Below are positions 1 to 7,121 of a stretch of DNA of 8,368 bases, piece after piece. How positions within the stretch are numbered: the stretch's first letter is position 1; each line of letters opens with the position of its first letter. The DNA comes from an uncultured Collinsella sp. Lineage in GTDB: Bacteria; Actinomycetota; Coriobacteriia; Coriobacteriales; Coriobacteriaceae. The translations under genes and the position numbers were made by a program. Location of the stretch: assembly GCA_902494945.1 (NCBI GenBank), contig CABUVF010000089.1, positions 1 through 8,368 of the forward strand, read 5' to 3'. Below the pieces are notes generated by a model. It made no database searches, was not told the DNA's origin, and was given only the letters and a program-made list of their open reading frames with translations.

Positions 1-878
1 ACGACGCCATCGAGGTCGACCCCGCACTCGGCTGGGCGGGCACGCGCTGGAGCCATGCGCGCGACTACGCCATGCGCGCTATCTCGGCGCTAACGTGCGG
101 CACCTTTAGCTTTTTGCTGCTGCAAACGGACGGGGTCGCGGCGCTTCACGGCCTGGTCAATGCGGCCATCGCGATCGGAGCGGCGGCTGGCCTGGCCCCC
201 CAGATCGGCTCGGCCATCTCGGCTGTGGGCTTTTTGGTGCTCATGGCCAACGCCACCATGCAGGCGCAGGGCATCCTGTCGATGCTGCCGGTCGCGGTCA
301 TTTTTGCCGCTGCCATGTCCGGTTGGTGGATTGCCTGGGGACGCACCGAGGCGGCCGCGTGCGCCGCGCTCACCTGTGCACTCGCGCTTGGCTGTCTGAC
401 TGGCAACACCTTCCTGGCAGTTGGGGTCGCCGCCGGCGTCGCGTCATTTTGGCTTGGCCCGGCAAGCGCCGCCGCGGCAACGGGCATGGGCGTGCTTTTT
501 GCCCGTCTGGCCACGGTCGCGCTTTCAGCCGGAGGCGTGCTGGGGCTCGGTAACGTTGCCGCAGCGCTGGGAGACCCACTCCTTTGGGCTGCCTTTGTGC
601 TGGTAGCGGCAACTGCCGCGGCGTCATCTGCGCTGCTCAATGCCCATGCCAAGCGTGCCGATCAGGGCTCAAACCTTGCCGCAATCGCCGCCATCGCTGT
701 CGCCGGCATCGGCTGCGCAGCGGCGTCCTGTCTTGCACACCATATGGAAATTGCCAGCCTTGCAGCCGCGGTCGTCGCCAAGGCGGCGGTTGCGGGAACC
801 CTATCCTCTATAATCGTTGGGATATGCCTATATTTGCTCGGATACCAAAGAACCTATACGGAGAGTGATCTTTCGTGA
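1..878 (+). CDS. Polytopic Ala-rich membrane protein, 3' part (5' end outside window)
   Basis: The reading frame is open from the first complete codon at base 3 to the TGA at 876-878, so this is the C-terminal 291 residues of a longer protein. An ATG at 72 exists, but no ribosome site precedes it and the frame continues upstream. About 24 polar residues are followed by roughly eight to ten hydrophobic Ala/Gly/Leu-rich segments, broken by short polar turns (for example WGRTE, AHAKRADQGSN and LAHHME). It ends with a short polar tail. I see no catalytic motif and cannot name a family with certainty. Some actinobacterial Ser/Thr kinases carry a similar multi-pass C-terminus with a GWW...WGR-like stretch, so it could be the membrane tail of a kinase; this is a weak inference. 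The stop overlaps the fhaA start by four bases, which suggests co-translation with the phosphosignalling genes. The last 30 codons are AT-richer, with unusual codons (CTA, ATA, AGA). Confidence 0.72.
   Translation, partial: DAIEVDPALGWAGTRWSHARDYAMRAISALTCGTFSFLLLQTDGVAALHGLVNAAIAIGAAAGLAPQIGSAISAVGFLVLMANATMQAQGILSMLPVAVIFAAAMSGWWIAWGRTEAAACAALTCALALGCLTGNTFLAVGVAAGVASFWLGPASAAAATGMGVLFARLATVALSAGGVLGLGNVAAALGDPLLWAAFVLVAATAAASSALLNAHAKRADQGSNLAAIAAIAVAGIGCAAASCLAHHMEIASLAAAVVAKAAVAGTLSSIIVGICLYLLGYQRTYTESDLS
809..814 (+). promoter_or_regulatory. Possible -10 element upstream of fhaA
   Basis: A perfect TATAAT lies inside the 3' end of the upstream gene, 60 bases before the fhaA GTG, in a locally AT-richer patch. 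No convincing -35 is present at 16-18 bases: TTGCGG at 790-795 is only 13 bases away. A second, weaker TATATT occurs at 829-834. If used, transcription would start near 821 and give a leader of about 54 bases. The motif is seen directly; promoter activity is inferred. Confidence 0.33.
860..865 (+). promoter_or_regulatory. Ribosome binding site of fhaA
   Basis: GGAGAG ends nine bases before the GTG at 875. It supports GTG as the true start even though this codon overlaps the previous stop (GTGA). No other start codon for the DUF3662 domain lies nearby. Confidence 0.7.
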
Positions 879-1888
879 ACTTCCTGAACATCTTCGAGGA
901 CCACGTGGCCGGCATCTTCGGTGCCACCCGTGCCCCGTTCTCCTTTAAGAAGCTTGCCAAGCAGGCCGCTCGCGACATGGAGGATCAGACTCTTGTGATC
1001 AACGGCGTCAACACGGCGCCGGCACTCTATACCATCCTTATCGCCGCCGACGACGATCCCATGCTCGCCCCGTTCTACCCCGAGCTTTCACGCGAGGTCC
1101 GCGAGTTTGTGAAGGCGCAGGCCGAAAAGCGCCGCTATGTCTTTGTCGGCGAGCCCCTCGTGCGCTTTATGATTGATCCGCAGCTGCGCGCCGGCAAGTT
1201 CTCGGTCTTTGCCGAGAACGTCGATGCCCCCACGCTCGGCCGCCTGTACGAAGAAGAGCGCGCCTATCAAAACGGCCTGGGCCAGAACAACTCAGCGGCA
1301 AGCCGTGCCGCCAGCGCCCCGCGCGCCGGCCAGCAGCAGTTTGCTGCCCCGCAGCAGCAGCGCCCCGCCGCCATGCCCCAGCAGCAGCCGACGCCTCGCG
1401 CCGCCGCTCCCGACCCGCTTGCCGTGGCAGACCCCTTCGCGCCTAGCGTCCCCGACCCCGCCGCAGCACCCATCCCGGTGCCGCAGACCGTCTCGCGCGA
1501 CGCGCTTGCCGGCATGGGCGGAGCCGCCGCGACCGGTGCCGCCGTGGGCCTAGGCGCCGCAGCCGGCATCGCCTCCAACATGGCGAGCACTCGCGCCCCG
1601 CAGCGCCCGCTCGCCCAGCTCGTCGACGTCGTGAGCGGCGAGAGCCATAGCATCACCTCCGCACAGGTGACTATCGGTCGCGAGCGCTCAGTTTCCGACA
1701 TTGCCCTGCGCGACCCCAACGTGTCGCGCCGCCACGCCCAGCTCACCTTTACGGGCTCGGATTGGTCGATCGAGGACCTCAATTCCACCAACGGCACGCT
1801 CGTCAACAACCGCCGTATTACGCGCTGCCCGCTGCGCAACGGCGATCTGCTGACGTTTGGCCTGAGCACCTTTGAATTTAGGGGATAG
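875..1888 (+). CDS. fhaA: FHA domain protein FhaA (DUF3662 + FHA)
   Basis: Cytosolic phosphothreonine-binding adaptor of 337 residues. Residues 1 to about 118 match the FhaA N-terminal domain (DUF3662): the start MNFLNIFEDHVAGIFG is typical, and the body has the pattern of a small alpha/beta domain. Residues 135-245 form a low-complexity linker rich in Ala, Pro and Gln, with three QQQ runs (153-155, 160-162, 169-171) and a Gly/Ala hydrophobic stretch at 211-233. The C-terminal FHA domain (about 248-337) has the key residues G268-R269, S284, R286-H287 and N303-N306-G307-T308. In mycobacteria FhaA (527 residues) binds phosphorylated wall-synthesis proteins, including the MviN pseudokinase domain, and is a PknB substrate; the shorter length here comes mainly from the linker. 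GTG start with GGAGAG nine bases upstream. fhaB follows after six bases, so co-transcription is very likely. Family assignment is firm; partners here are inferred. Confidence 0.93.
   Translation: MNFLNIFEDHVAGIFGATRAPFSFKKLAKQAARDMEDQTLVINGVNTAPALYTILIAADDDPMLAPFYPELSREVREFVKAQAEKRRYVFVGEPLVRFMIDPQLRAGKFSVFAENVDAPTLGRLYEEERAYQNGLGQNNSAASRAASAPRAGQQQFAAPQQQRPAAMPQQQPTPRAAAPDPLAVADPFAPSVPDPAAAPIPVPQTVSRDALAGMGGAAATGAAVGLGAAAGIASNMASTRAPQRPLAQLVDVVSGESHSITSAQVTIGRERSVSDIALRDPNVSRRHAQLTFTGSDWSIEDLNSTNGTLVNNRRITRCPLRNGDLLTFGLSTFEFRG
1331..1387 (+). repeat. Three (CAG)3 runs in the fhaA linker
   Basis: CAGCAGCAG occurs at 1331-1339, 1352-1360 and 1379-1387, encoding three QQQ runs separated by Ala/Pro-rich spacers. 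The runs lie in frame in the flexible linker, so a gain or loss of units would change linker length without breaking the gene. This looks like ordinary low complexity, not an element. Confidence 0.55.
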
Positions 1889-1894
1889 TCGCTT

Positions 1895-2311
1895 ATGAAC
1901 ATCGATATCGTCCTTTTTGCAGGCCGCATCGTCCTGGTCGCCCTGCTCTATATCTTCCTGTTCGCCGTCATGAAGACCGGCGTGGGACTTGTGCGCGGAC
2001 AGCGCCGCGACTCGGCTATCTGGACGATCGATGTGGACAAGGGTCCGCGCGGTATCCGCGGCATCCACGTAGACATGCTCGGCCCCGTCATCGTCGGTCG
2101 CTCGCCATCTTCGGACATCTGCATCAACGAACCGTTCGTCTCGGCCTCGCATGCGCGCTTTTCGCTGCAGGGCCCGGCGCTCATCATCGAGGACCTCAAC
2201 TCGCTTAACGGCACGCTCGTCAACGGCCGCCAGCTTGTGGAGCCCGCAACGCTGCGCGAGGGCGACGAAGTCCAGATTGGCGACGTGGTCATGAAGGTGA
2301 ACCGTCGATGA
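1895..2311 (+). CDS. fhaB: Membrane-anchored FHA domain protein FhaB
   Basis: Small protein of 138 residues, close to mycobacterial FhaB/FipA (155). A single hydrophobic segment at residues 5-25 anchors it, followed by a basic stretch (R34, R37, R38) that puts the rest in the cytoplasm. The FHA domain fills about 52-136, with G68-R69-S70, S83, S85-H86, N102 and N105-G106-T107, the residues that contact phosphothreonine. In Actinobacteria FhaB binds phosphorylated partners of division and elongation and is itself a kinase target. The ATG has AGGGGA at 1880-1885, nine bases upstream, overlapping the fhaA stop codon. The FhaB stop overlaps the pstP start (ATGA), so the two are probably translationally coupled. 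The SASH triplet replaces the commoner S-R-x-H, a mild variation. Family assignment is firm; its specific partner here is unknown. Confidence 0.93.
   Translation: MNIDIVLFAGRIVLVALLYIFLFAVMKTGVGLVRGQRRDSAIWTIDVDKGPRGIRGIHVDMLGPVIVGRSPSSDICINEPFVSASHARFSLQGPALIIEDLNSLNGTLVNGRQLVEPATLREGDEVQIGDVVMKVNRR
2294..2300 (+). promoter_or_regulatory. Ribosome binding site of pstP
   Basis: AAGGTGA lies seven bases before the ATG at 2308, inside the end of fhaB. It favours this start over the in-frame ATGs at 2338 and 2875. The latter sits just before the phosphatase domain and has no purine-rich site upstream. Confidence 0.55.
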
Positions 2312-4107
2312 TCGACGAGGAGAACAAGTCCGCGACTATGACCGAGGCACCGGCTGCCGCCACAGCTGCGCCGGCCCACGCCGCTCCGGCGGGCTCCGCA
2401 CCCGTGGAACCCGAGGACACCGTGTTCTCCCTGCCTCTTTCGCATGTAACGCATGATATTTCGGATCTCGCCGATAACGAGGACGAAGAGAATGCCGTAG
2501 CGGCGCCCATCGGCGCACATGCTGCGGAACAGCCCACAGCGTCCGAAGCAACCCCGGCGCCGGCTCACTTTGCAGAGCCCGTCGCCGCGGCAATCAACGA
2601 GAGCGCTGCGGTGTTTGCGGCACCCGAGCCCGCCGCGCCGGCGTTTCCCATAGCCCCAGCATCCGAGGTTGCGCCCGTGTCTACGCCGGCGCCCGAGTCT
2701 ATAGACGTCAGCCCGCAAGACGACGAGTCGACCGCCCGCGTGTCCGAGGAGCCCGACTCCCCGGACACCGGCGATTCCGAATCAAACGCCGAGACCGACA
2801 CCGTCTCTCCCGGTGACACAGCCGAAATCGACGTTGCCGCCGTTGAGGCCAAGCTCAAAGACCCCGGGTCGACCATGAGCTTTGAGCCCCTGACCGAGGA
2901 GCGCATCGAGACCGACTCGACCTATGATGCCGGCACCACCACGCAACTCATGTGGGGCGCCCGCTCCGACGTTGGCTGCGTGCGCCCGCACAATGAGGAT
3001 TCCTACCTGGTGCAGTCGCCGCTCTTTTGCGTATGCGACGGCATGGGTGGTCACGCTGCCGGCGAGGTAGCCTCTTCCATCGCCGTTGAGACTATTGCCA
3101 AGACGGCCCCGCAGTCCGCCGACGCCGCACGCCTGGCGGCAGCCGTCGAGGCCGCTAACGCCGCCGTAATCGAGGCCGCCTTGAATGGCCTGGGCAAGCC
3201 CGGCATGGGCTGCACGGCCACTTGCGCCTATATCGAAAACGATACGCTCGCCATCGCCCACGTGGGCGACTCGCGCGCCTACCTGCTCCACGAGGGCACG
3301 CTCATCCGCGTGACCCGCGACCACTCCTATGTGGAAGAACTCGTGGACGCCGGCGAGATTACGGCAGACGAGGCTCGCGTCCACCCCAACCGTTCGGTCA
3401 TCACCCGTGCGCTGGGCTCGGACCCCGCCATGTATGCCGACCACTTCACTCTGCATATCGAGGAAGGCGACCGCCTGATCCTGTGCTCTGACGGCCTTTC
3501 GAGCATGATTCCCGATAGCGATATCGAGAACATCGCCACGCAGTCCTCAACCGCGCAAATCTGCGTCGACAACCTAGTGGACGCTGCGCTTGCCGCCGGC
3601 GGCCACGACAACGTGACCGTAGTAGTCGTTGACCTGGTTGACGATGGCGTTATGCGCGAGGCGCAGCGCGTGCGTCGCCGCAACATTACTATCGCCGCCA
3701 TTCTGGCCCTCGTCTTTGTGCTGGCAGCTGGCATCTGGGCCTACACGGGTGTCACCGGCTCGTACTACCTGGGTACCTACCAGGGCAATGTCGCCGTCTG
3801 GCGCGGCCTGCCCGGCAAGCCGCTCGGACTCAAGCTCCACTGGCTCGAAAGCGAAACCAGCATCAAGCTATCCGACCTGCCCGAAGACACGCAAAACCGC
3901 CTCAAGGCGGGCATTCCGCAAACAAGTGTCGACGATGCGCAGGACACGATATCCAAGTACCGCCACCAGATCGACGAGGAGCAGACCCGCCAGGTGATCG
4001 ACGCGCAAACGATTCGCGACAACACCGACCAGGGATCGACCTCCGAATCAGATTCCGAGAAAACCGCCGAACAGTCCGCCGAGGCCGAAGCCTCCGAAAA
4101 GAACTAG
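2308..4107 (+). CDS. pstP: PP2C-type Ser/Thr phosphatase PstP with long N-terminal extension
   Basis: Dephosphorylates PknB and its substrates, using two metal ions. The 599 residues divide into: a disordered, acidic Ala/Pro/Ser-rich region (1 to about 213); a PP2C domain (about 215-445); a membrane segment (459-481) preceded by a basic RVRRR stop-transfer; an extracytoplasmic PstP-type domain (about 486-552, with YYLGTYQGNVAVWRG and LSDLPEDTQNRLKAG); and an acidic Ser/Glu-rich tail. Catalytic motifs are intact: R226-N229-E230-D231, D244-G-M-G-G, H318-V-G-D321, C393-S-D395-G and G432-H-D434-N. Mycobacterial PstP (514 residues) begins almost directly with the phosphatase domain, so about 200 extra N-terminal residues are the oddity. 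Start chosen by the ATGA overlap with fhaB and by AAGGTGA. The next gene starts 16 bases downstream. Function is firm; the role of the extension is unknown. Confidence 0.95.
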   Translation: MIDEENKSATMTEAPAAATAAPAHAAPAGSAPVEPEDTVFSLPLSHVTHDISDLADNEDEENAVAAPIGAHAAEQPTASEATPAPAHFAEPVAAAINESAAVFAAPEPAAPAFPIAPASEVAPVSTPAPESIDVSPQDDESTARVSEEPDSPDTGDSESNAETDTVSPGDTAEIDVAAVEAKLKDPGSTMSFEPLTEERIETDSTYDAGTTTQLMWGARSDVGCVRPHNEDSYLVQSPLFCVCDGMGGHAAGEVASSIAVETIAKTAPQSADAARLAAAVEAANAAVIEAALNGLGKPGMGCTATCAYIENDTLAIAHVGDSRAYLLHEGTLIRVTRDHSYVEELVDAGEITADEARVHPNRSVITRALGSDPAMYADHFTLHIEEGDRLILCSDGLSSMIPDSDIENIATQSSTAQICVDNLVDAALAAGGHDNVTVVVVDLVDDGVMREAQRVRRRNITIAAILALVFVLAAGIWAYTGVTGSYYLGTYQGNVAVWRGLPGKPLGLKLHWLESETSIKLSDLPEDTQNRLKAGIPQTSVDDAQDTISKYRHQIDEEQTRQVIDAQTIRDNTDQGSTSESDSEKTAEQSAEAEASEKN

Positions 4108-4115
4108 AAAGGGAG
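4108..4115 (+). promoter_or_regulatory. Ribosome binding site deciding the rodA-pbpA start
   Basis: AAAGGGAG ends eight bases before the ATG at 4124. An in-frame GTG at 4115 overlaps this site and would be a miscall, so the protein is 956 residues and not 959. Confidence 0.75.
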
Positions 4116-4123
4116 TGCCGCTT

Positions 4124-6994
4124 ATGAGTCGCCGCAACACCGAGCTGCTCTTGCTCATCGCCTCGGCGTTCCCCGTCATCCTGCTGTATGCGATGTACGT
4201 CCTCACCGCGGGCGCTGCCATCTCCTTTGAGACGCTCGCCGTACCGATCGGCCTCTTTGCCGCCTTTGCCGCGGCCCACATTGCCGTGCGCATCTTGGCG
4301 CCCGGTGCCGACCCCGCCATCCTGCCCATTGTCTTTGTGCTTTCGGGCATCGGCATCACGTTCGTGACGCGTCTCGCCCCCGCTCTCGCCATCTCACAGC
4401 TCATCATCCTGTTTGTCTCGGTGGCCCTGATGGTGGGAACGCTCGCGTTGGTTAAGAACCTCGACGTAGTCATGCGCTACAAGTACACCTTTGGCATTAT
4501 CGGCATCATTCTGTTGATGCTGCCTATCTTTATCGGCACCACGATCTCGGGCTCCAAGCTGTGGATTCGCATCGCGGGCTTTACCATCCAGCCCGGCGAG
4601 TTCGCCAAGGTCTTTATCGTGCTGTTCCTGGCCGGGTACCTGGCCGAGAACCGCGAGCTGCTCTCCATCTCCAACCGCAAGATCCTGGGCTTTAAGATCC
4701 CTCGCCTGCGACTGCTGCTGCCGCTGTTTGCCGTGTGGGGTGTGTGCCTGCTCGTCGTCGTCTTCGAACGCGATCTGGGTTCGGCCGTGCTGTTCTACAC
4801 CATCTTCTTGCTGATGCTCTACGTTGCCACGGGACGATTCTCGTATGTCGTTATCGGCCTTGCGCTCTTAGCCGTTGGAGCCGTGGGCGCCTACAAGTTC
4901 CTGTCTCACGTTCAGGTGCGTTTCCAGGTTTGGGTCGATCCGTTTAAGGACGCCCAGGGCCAGGGCTACCAGATCGTCCAGTCGCTCTTCTCGCTTGCCG
5001 ATGGCGGTCTGGTCGGTGTTGGTATCGGCAACGGCATGGCCAACAACATCCCTGTCGTCGAGTCCGACTTTATCTTCTCGGCCATCGGCGAGGAGATGGG
5101 CCTTTTGGGCGGCGGCGCCGTGCTCATCCTGTTTATGCTCTTTGCCGTGCGTGGCCTCACCACGGCTGCCCGCGCTAAATCCGACCTCGCCGCCTTTAGC
5201 GCCACGGGCCTTACGGCCGCCATCAGCTTCCAGGCCTTTTTAATCGTGGGCGGCGTTACCCGCCTGATCCCGCTGACCGGCGTCACCCTACCCTTTATGA
5301 GCCAGGGCGGTTCCTCGCTGCTGGCAAGCTTTATCATCGTCGCGCTCCTGCTGCGCGCCGGTGACGAGGCGACCGGACGCGAGGCCGAGCTTACCGGCAC
5401 CGGCACTATGGCCGCCATCACCGATGATCAGGTCGCATCTGCCGCCGCCCCGACGGGCACGCGCTTTGCCACCTCGTCTTCCTACGGCAGCGGCAGCCAT
5501 TCCGTCGGCTCGCGCATGCGCCGTCGCCTGCTCGACACGCCTGAATCCGGTGTGCTCGGCCGCGTTGCGCTCGCCAACCGTCTAACCCGTGCGGTGCTCG
5601 CCTTTACGGCGCTGTTCGCCATCCTTATCGGCAACCTTACCTATGTCCAGGTCATCAAGGCGAAGGACTATCAGGACATGCCGACCAACAACCACACCAT
5701 CGCCCGCTCCAAGTACATCCAGCGTGGCTCCATCATCACGTCCGACGGCGTGACGCTAGCCGAGTCGCTGCAGCAGGAGGACGGCACCTACGCCCGTTCC
5801 TACCCCAACGGCAACATGGCCGCGCACGTGGTGGGCTACGTGAGTCAGCAATACGGCACCGCCGGCATCGAGAGCGTCATGAACGATACGCTCACCGGCT
5901 CCAAGGATTACTCCAGCTGGAACAACGCCATCGCGTCGCTCGCGGGGCAGACCCAGCCGGGCAATACCGCCAAGCTCACCATCGACTCGCGCATCCAGAC
6001 GGCTGCCGAGCAGGCGCTCAAGGGCTTTAAGGGCGCTGTGGTGGTCATGGATCCGCGTAACGGTGCGGTCCTTGCGTGCGCGAGCTCGCCCACCTACGAC
6101 AACACCAACATCGATGCGCTGCTCCAGTCGGGCGGCGGCGAGGACGGCTCCATGTACGACCGCGCCATGGACGCGCTGTACACCCCGGGCTCGACCTTTA
6201 AGGTCGTCACACTCTCCGCGGCGCTCGAAACCGGCACCGCCAGCCTTACCAGCACGTACCAGGCGCCTGGCTCCATGGACATCGGCAACGCGCCGGTCAC
6301 CAACTATGCCAACGAGAGCTACGGCACCATCAGCCTGCAGCAGGCCTTCGCCGTGTCGTCCAACGTCGTCTTTGGCCAGGTGGCCAACGAGATTGGCGCC
6401 AGCTCGCTCGTCCAGTTTGCCAACGCCTTTGGCTACGGCCAAAAGCTCGGTCAGGATCTGACCACCGCAGCTTCCATCATGGCCGACCCGTCGCTTATGA
6501 CCGAGTGGGAGACCGCTTGGGCAGGCGCCGGCCAGCCCGTCGGCATGGACCACACGCCTGGCCCGCAGACCACCGTCATGCAGAGTTGCGTGATCGCTGC
6601 CGCTATCGCCAACAGCGGCGTGGTCATGGACCCGTTCTTTGTGTCCCAGATACTCGCCCCGGACGGAACCGTGGTCAAGACCACGCAGTCCCGCTCGCTG
6701 GGCCAGGCTGTCAGCTCTGCCACGGCCGACCAGGTCAAGCAGGCCATGCTCGCCGTCGTCCAGTCCGGTACCGGCACCGATGCCCAGATTCCGGGCGTCA
6801 AGGTTGCCGGCAAGACCGGTTCGCCCGAGACCGGCGGCACCAACGTCAACTCTACGTTTGTTGGCTTTGCACCTTACGATTCACCCACGGTTGCCATCTC
6901 GGTAGCCCTGGAGGATTACGACAAACACGACGTCAAGGCGGCCAAGATTGCCGGCATCGTCCTGACCGCGGCGCTCGCCGCACAGGGAGCGTGA
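4124..6994 (+). CDS. rodA-pbpA: Fused RodA (SEDS glycosyltransferase) - PbpA (class B PBP)
   Basis: One open frame of 956 residues joins two enzymes that are usually separate. Residues 1-411 form a SEDS polymerase with about ten membrane segments. It has the conserved FERDLGSAVLF block (214-224), GYQIVQSL (281-288) and VVESDFIFSAIGEEMG (311-326), where D315 matches the essential RodA/FtsW aspartate. Residues 412-487 are a Ser/Thr/Ala/Gly-rich linker with a basic RMRRR. One membrane segment (488-507) leads to a transpeptidase with S690-T-F-K693 (catalytic S690), S745-S-N747 and K897-T-G899. The topology is consistent: the SEDS C-terminus and linker would be cytosolic and the PBP outside. The enzyme would polymerise lipid II and cross-link the strands at a fixed 1:1 ratio. 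No ribosome site precedes the internal ATGs at 5408 and 5516, so separate PbpA translation looks unlikely. In M. tuberculosis rodA and pbpA are adjacent genes in this order. Both domains are firm. Confidence 0.95.
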   Translation: MSRRNTELLLLIASAFPVILLYAMYVLTAGAAISFETLAVPIGLFAAFAAAHIAVRILAPGADPAILPIVFVLSGIGITFVTRLAPALAISQLIILFVSVALMVGTLALVKNLDVVMRYKYTFGIIGIILLMLPIFIGTTISGSKLWIRIAGFTIQPGEFAKVFIVLFLAGYLAENRELLSISNRKILGFKIPRLRLLLPLFAVWGVCLLVVVFERDLGSAVLFYTIFLLMLYVATGRFSYVVIGLALLAVGAVGAYKFLSHVQVRFQVWVDPFKDAQGQGYQIVQSLFSLADGGLVGVGIGNGMANNIPVVESDFIFSAIGEEMGLLGGGAVLILFMLFAVRGLTTAARAKSDLAAFSATGLTAAISFQAFLIVGGVTRLIPLTGVTLPFMSQGGSSLLASFIIVALLLRAGDEATGREAELTGTGTMAAITDDQVASAAAPTGTRFATSSSYGSGSHSVGSRMRRRLLDTPESGVLGRVALANRLTRAVLAFTALFAILIGNLTYVQVIKAKDYQDMPTNNHTIARSKYIQRGSIITSDGVTLAESLQQEDGTYARSYPNGNMAAHVVGYVSQQYGTAGIESVMNDTLTGSKDYSSWNNAIASLAGQTQPGNTAKLTIDSRIQTAAEQALKGFKGAVVVMDPRNGAVLACASSPTYDNTNIDALLQSGGGEDGSMYDRAMDALYTPGSTFKVVTLSAALETGTASLTSTYQAPGSMDIGNAPVTNYANESYGTISLQQAFAVSSNVVFGQVANEIGASSLVQFANAFGYGQKLGQDLTTAASIMADPSLMTEWETAWAGAGQPVGMDHTPGPQTTVMQSCVIAAAIANSGVVMDPFFVSQILAPDGTVVKTTQSRSLGQAVSSATADQVKQAMLAVVQSGTGTDAQIPGVKVAGKTGSPETGGTNVNSTFVGFAPYDSPTVAISVALEDYDKHDVKAAKIAGIVLTAALAAQGA

Positions 6995-7044
6995 TGCCCA
7001 TGATCAAAGCGGATACTTATGGCGCGCCGCGGCCGATGAGCTAG
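6994..7044 (+). CDS. Possible 16-codon ORF after rodA-pbpA
   Basis: An ATG overlaps the rodA-pbpA stop (TGATG) and opens a frame encoding MPMIKADTYGAPRPMS, which ends with TAG at 7042-7044. AGGGAG at 6984-6989 lies four bases from this ATG and ten from the second ATG at 7000. A leader peptide, a remnant of a lost gene and chance are all possible. The peptide resembles nothing I recognise. Confidence 0.15.
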   Translation: MPMIKADTYGAPRPMS

Positions 7045-7056
7045 CGGCAACGCGCC
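7021..7056 (+). other. Possible GC-rich hairpin in the rodA-pbpA / pknB gap
   Basis: GGCGCG (7021-7026) can pair with CGCGCC (7051-7056), and CCGC (7027-7030) with GCGG (7044-7047), leaving a three-base bulge and a 13-base loop. No T run follows, so it does not look like an intrinsic terminator. It could be an RNA processing or stability element between rodA-pbpA and pknB. In a GC-rich sequence such pairing also arises by chance. The rest of the 132-base gap shows no clear promoter. Confidence 0.3.
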
Positions 7057-7116
7057 ACACGGCCCCAGCGGCCACACATCTGGTACTACACACATCGTTG
7101 AGCGAATAGTTATGTT

Positions 7117-7121
7117 AGGAG
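7117..7121 (+). promoter_or_regulatory. Ribosome binding site of pknB
   Basis: AGGAG lies five bases before the ATG at 7127. The in-frame ATG at 7112 would place this site inside the gene and has no purine-rich site of its own upstream, so 7127 is preferred. Confidence 0.7.

Noticed and set aside
1948..2718. Antisense frame of 256 codons across fhaB and the start of pstP
   Set aside because: It runs across two sense genes with clear domains and junctions, has low-complexity Arg/Gly composition and no family resemblance.
4115..4117. GTG as start of rodA-pbpA
   Set aside because: It overlaps the AAAGGGAG ribosome site, and the ATG at 4124 has correct spacing.
5756..6553. Antisense frame of 265 codons opposite the PBP domain
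   Set aside because: Composition (many Gly, Val, Arg, His) is typical of a reverse-strand shadow, and the sense strand has STFK and SxN motifs here.
6505..7044. + strand frame of 179 codons overlapping the end of rodA-pbpA
   Set aside because: It is the out-of-frame shadow of the transpeptidase domain. Only its last 16 codons lie outside the gene, and these are listed separately with low confidence.
7021..7056. Intrinsic terminator after rodA-pbpA
   Set aside because: The possible hairpin is not followed by a T run, and the next gene belongs to the same conserved cluster.
7112..7114. ATG at 7112 as pknB start
   Set aside because: It lies upstream of the AGGAG site that serves the ATG at 7127 and has no site of its own.
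7098..7116. Promoter just before pknB (TTGAGC ... TATGTT)
   Set aside because: The two boxes are only seven bases apart, and no other pair with 16-18 base spacing looks convincing.
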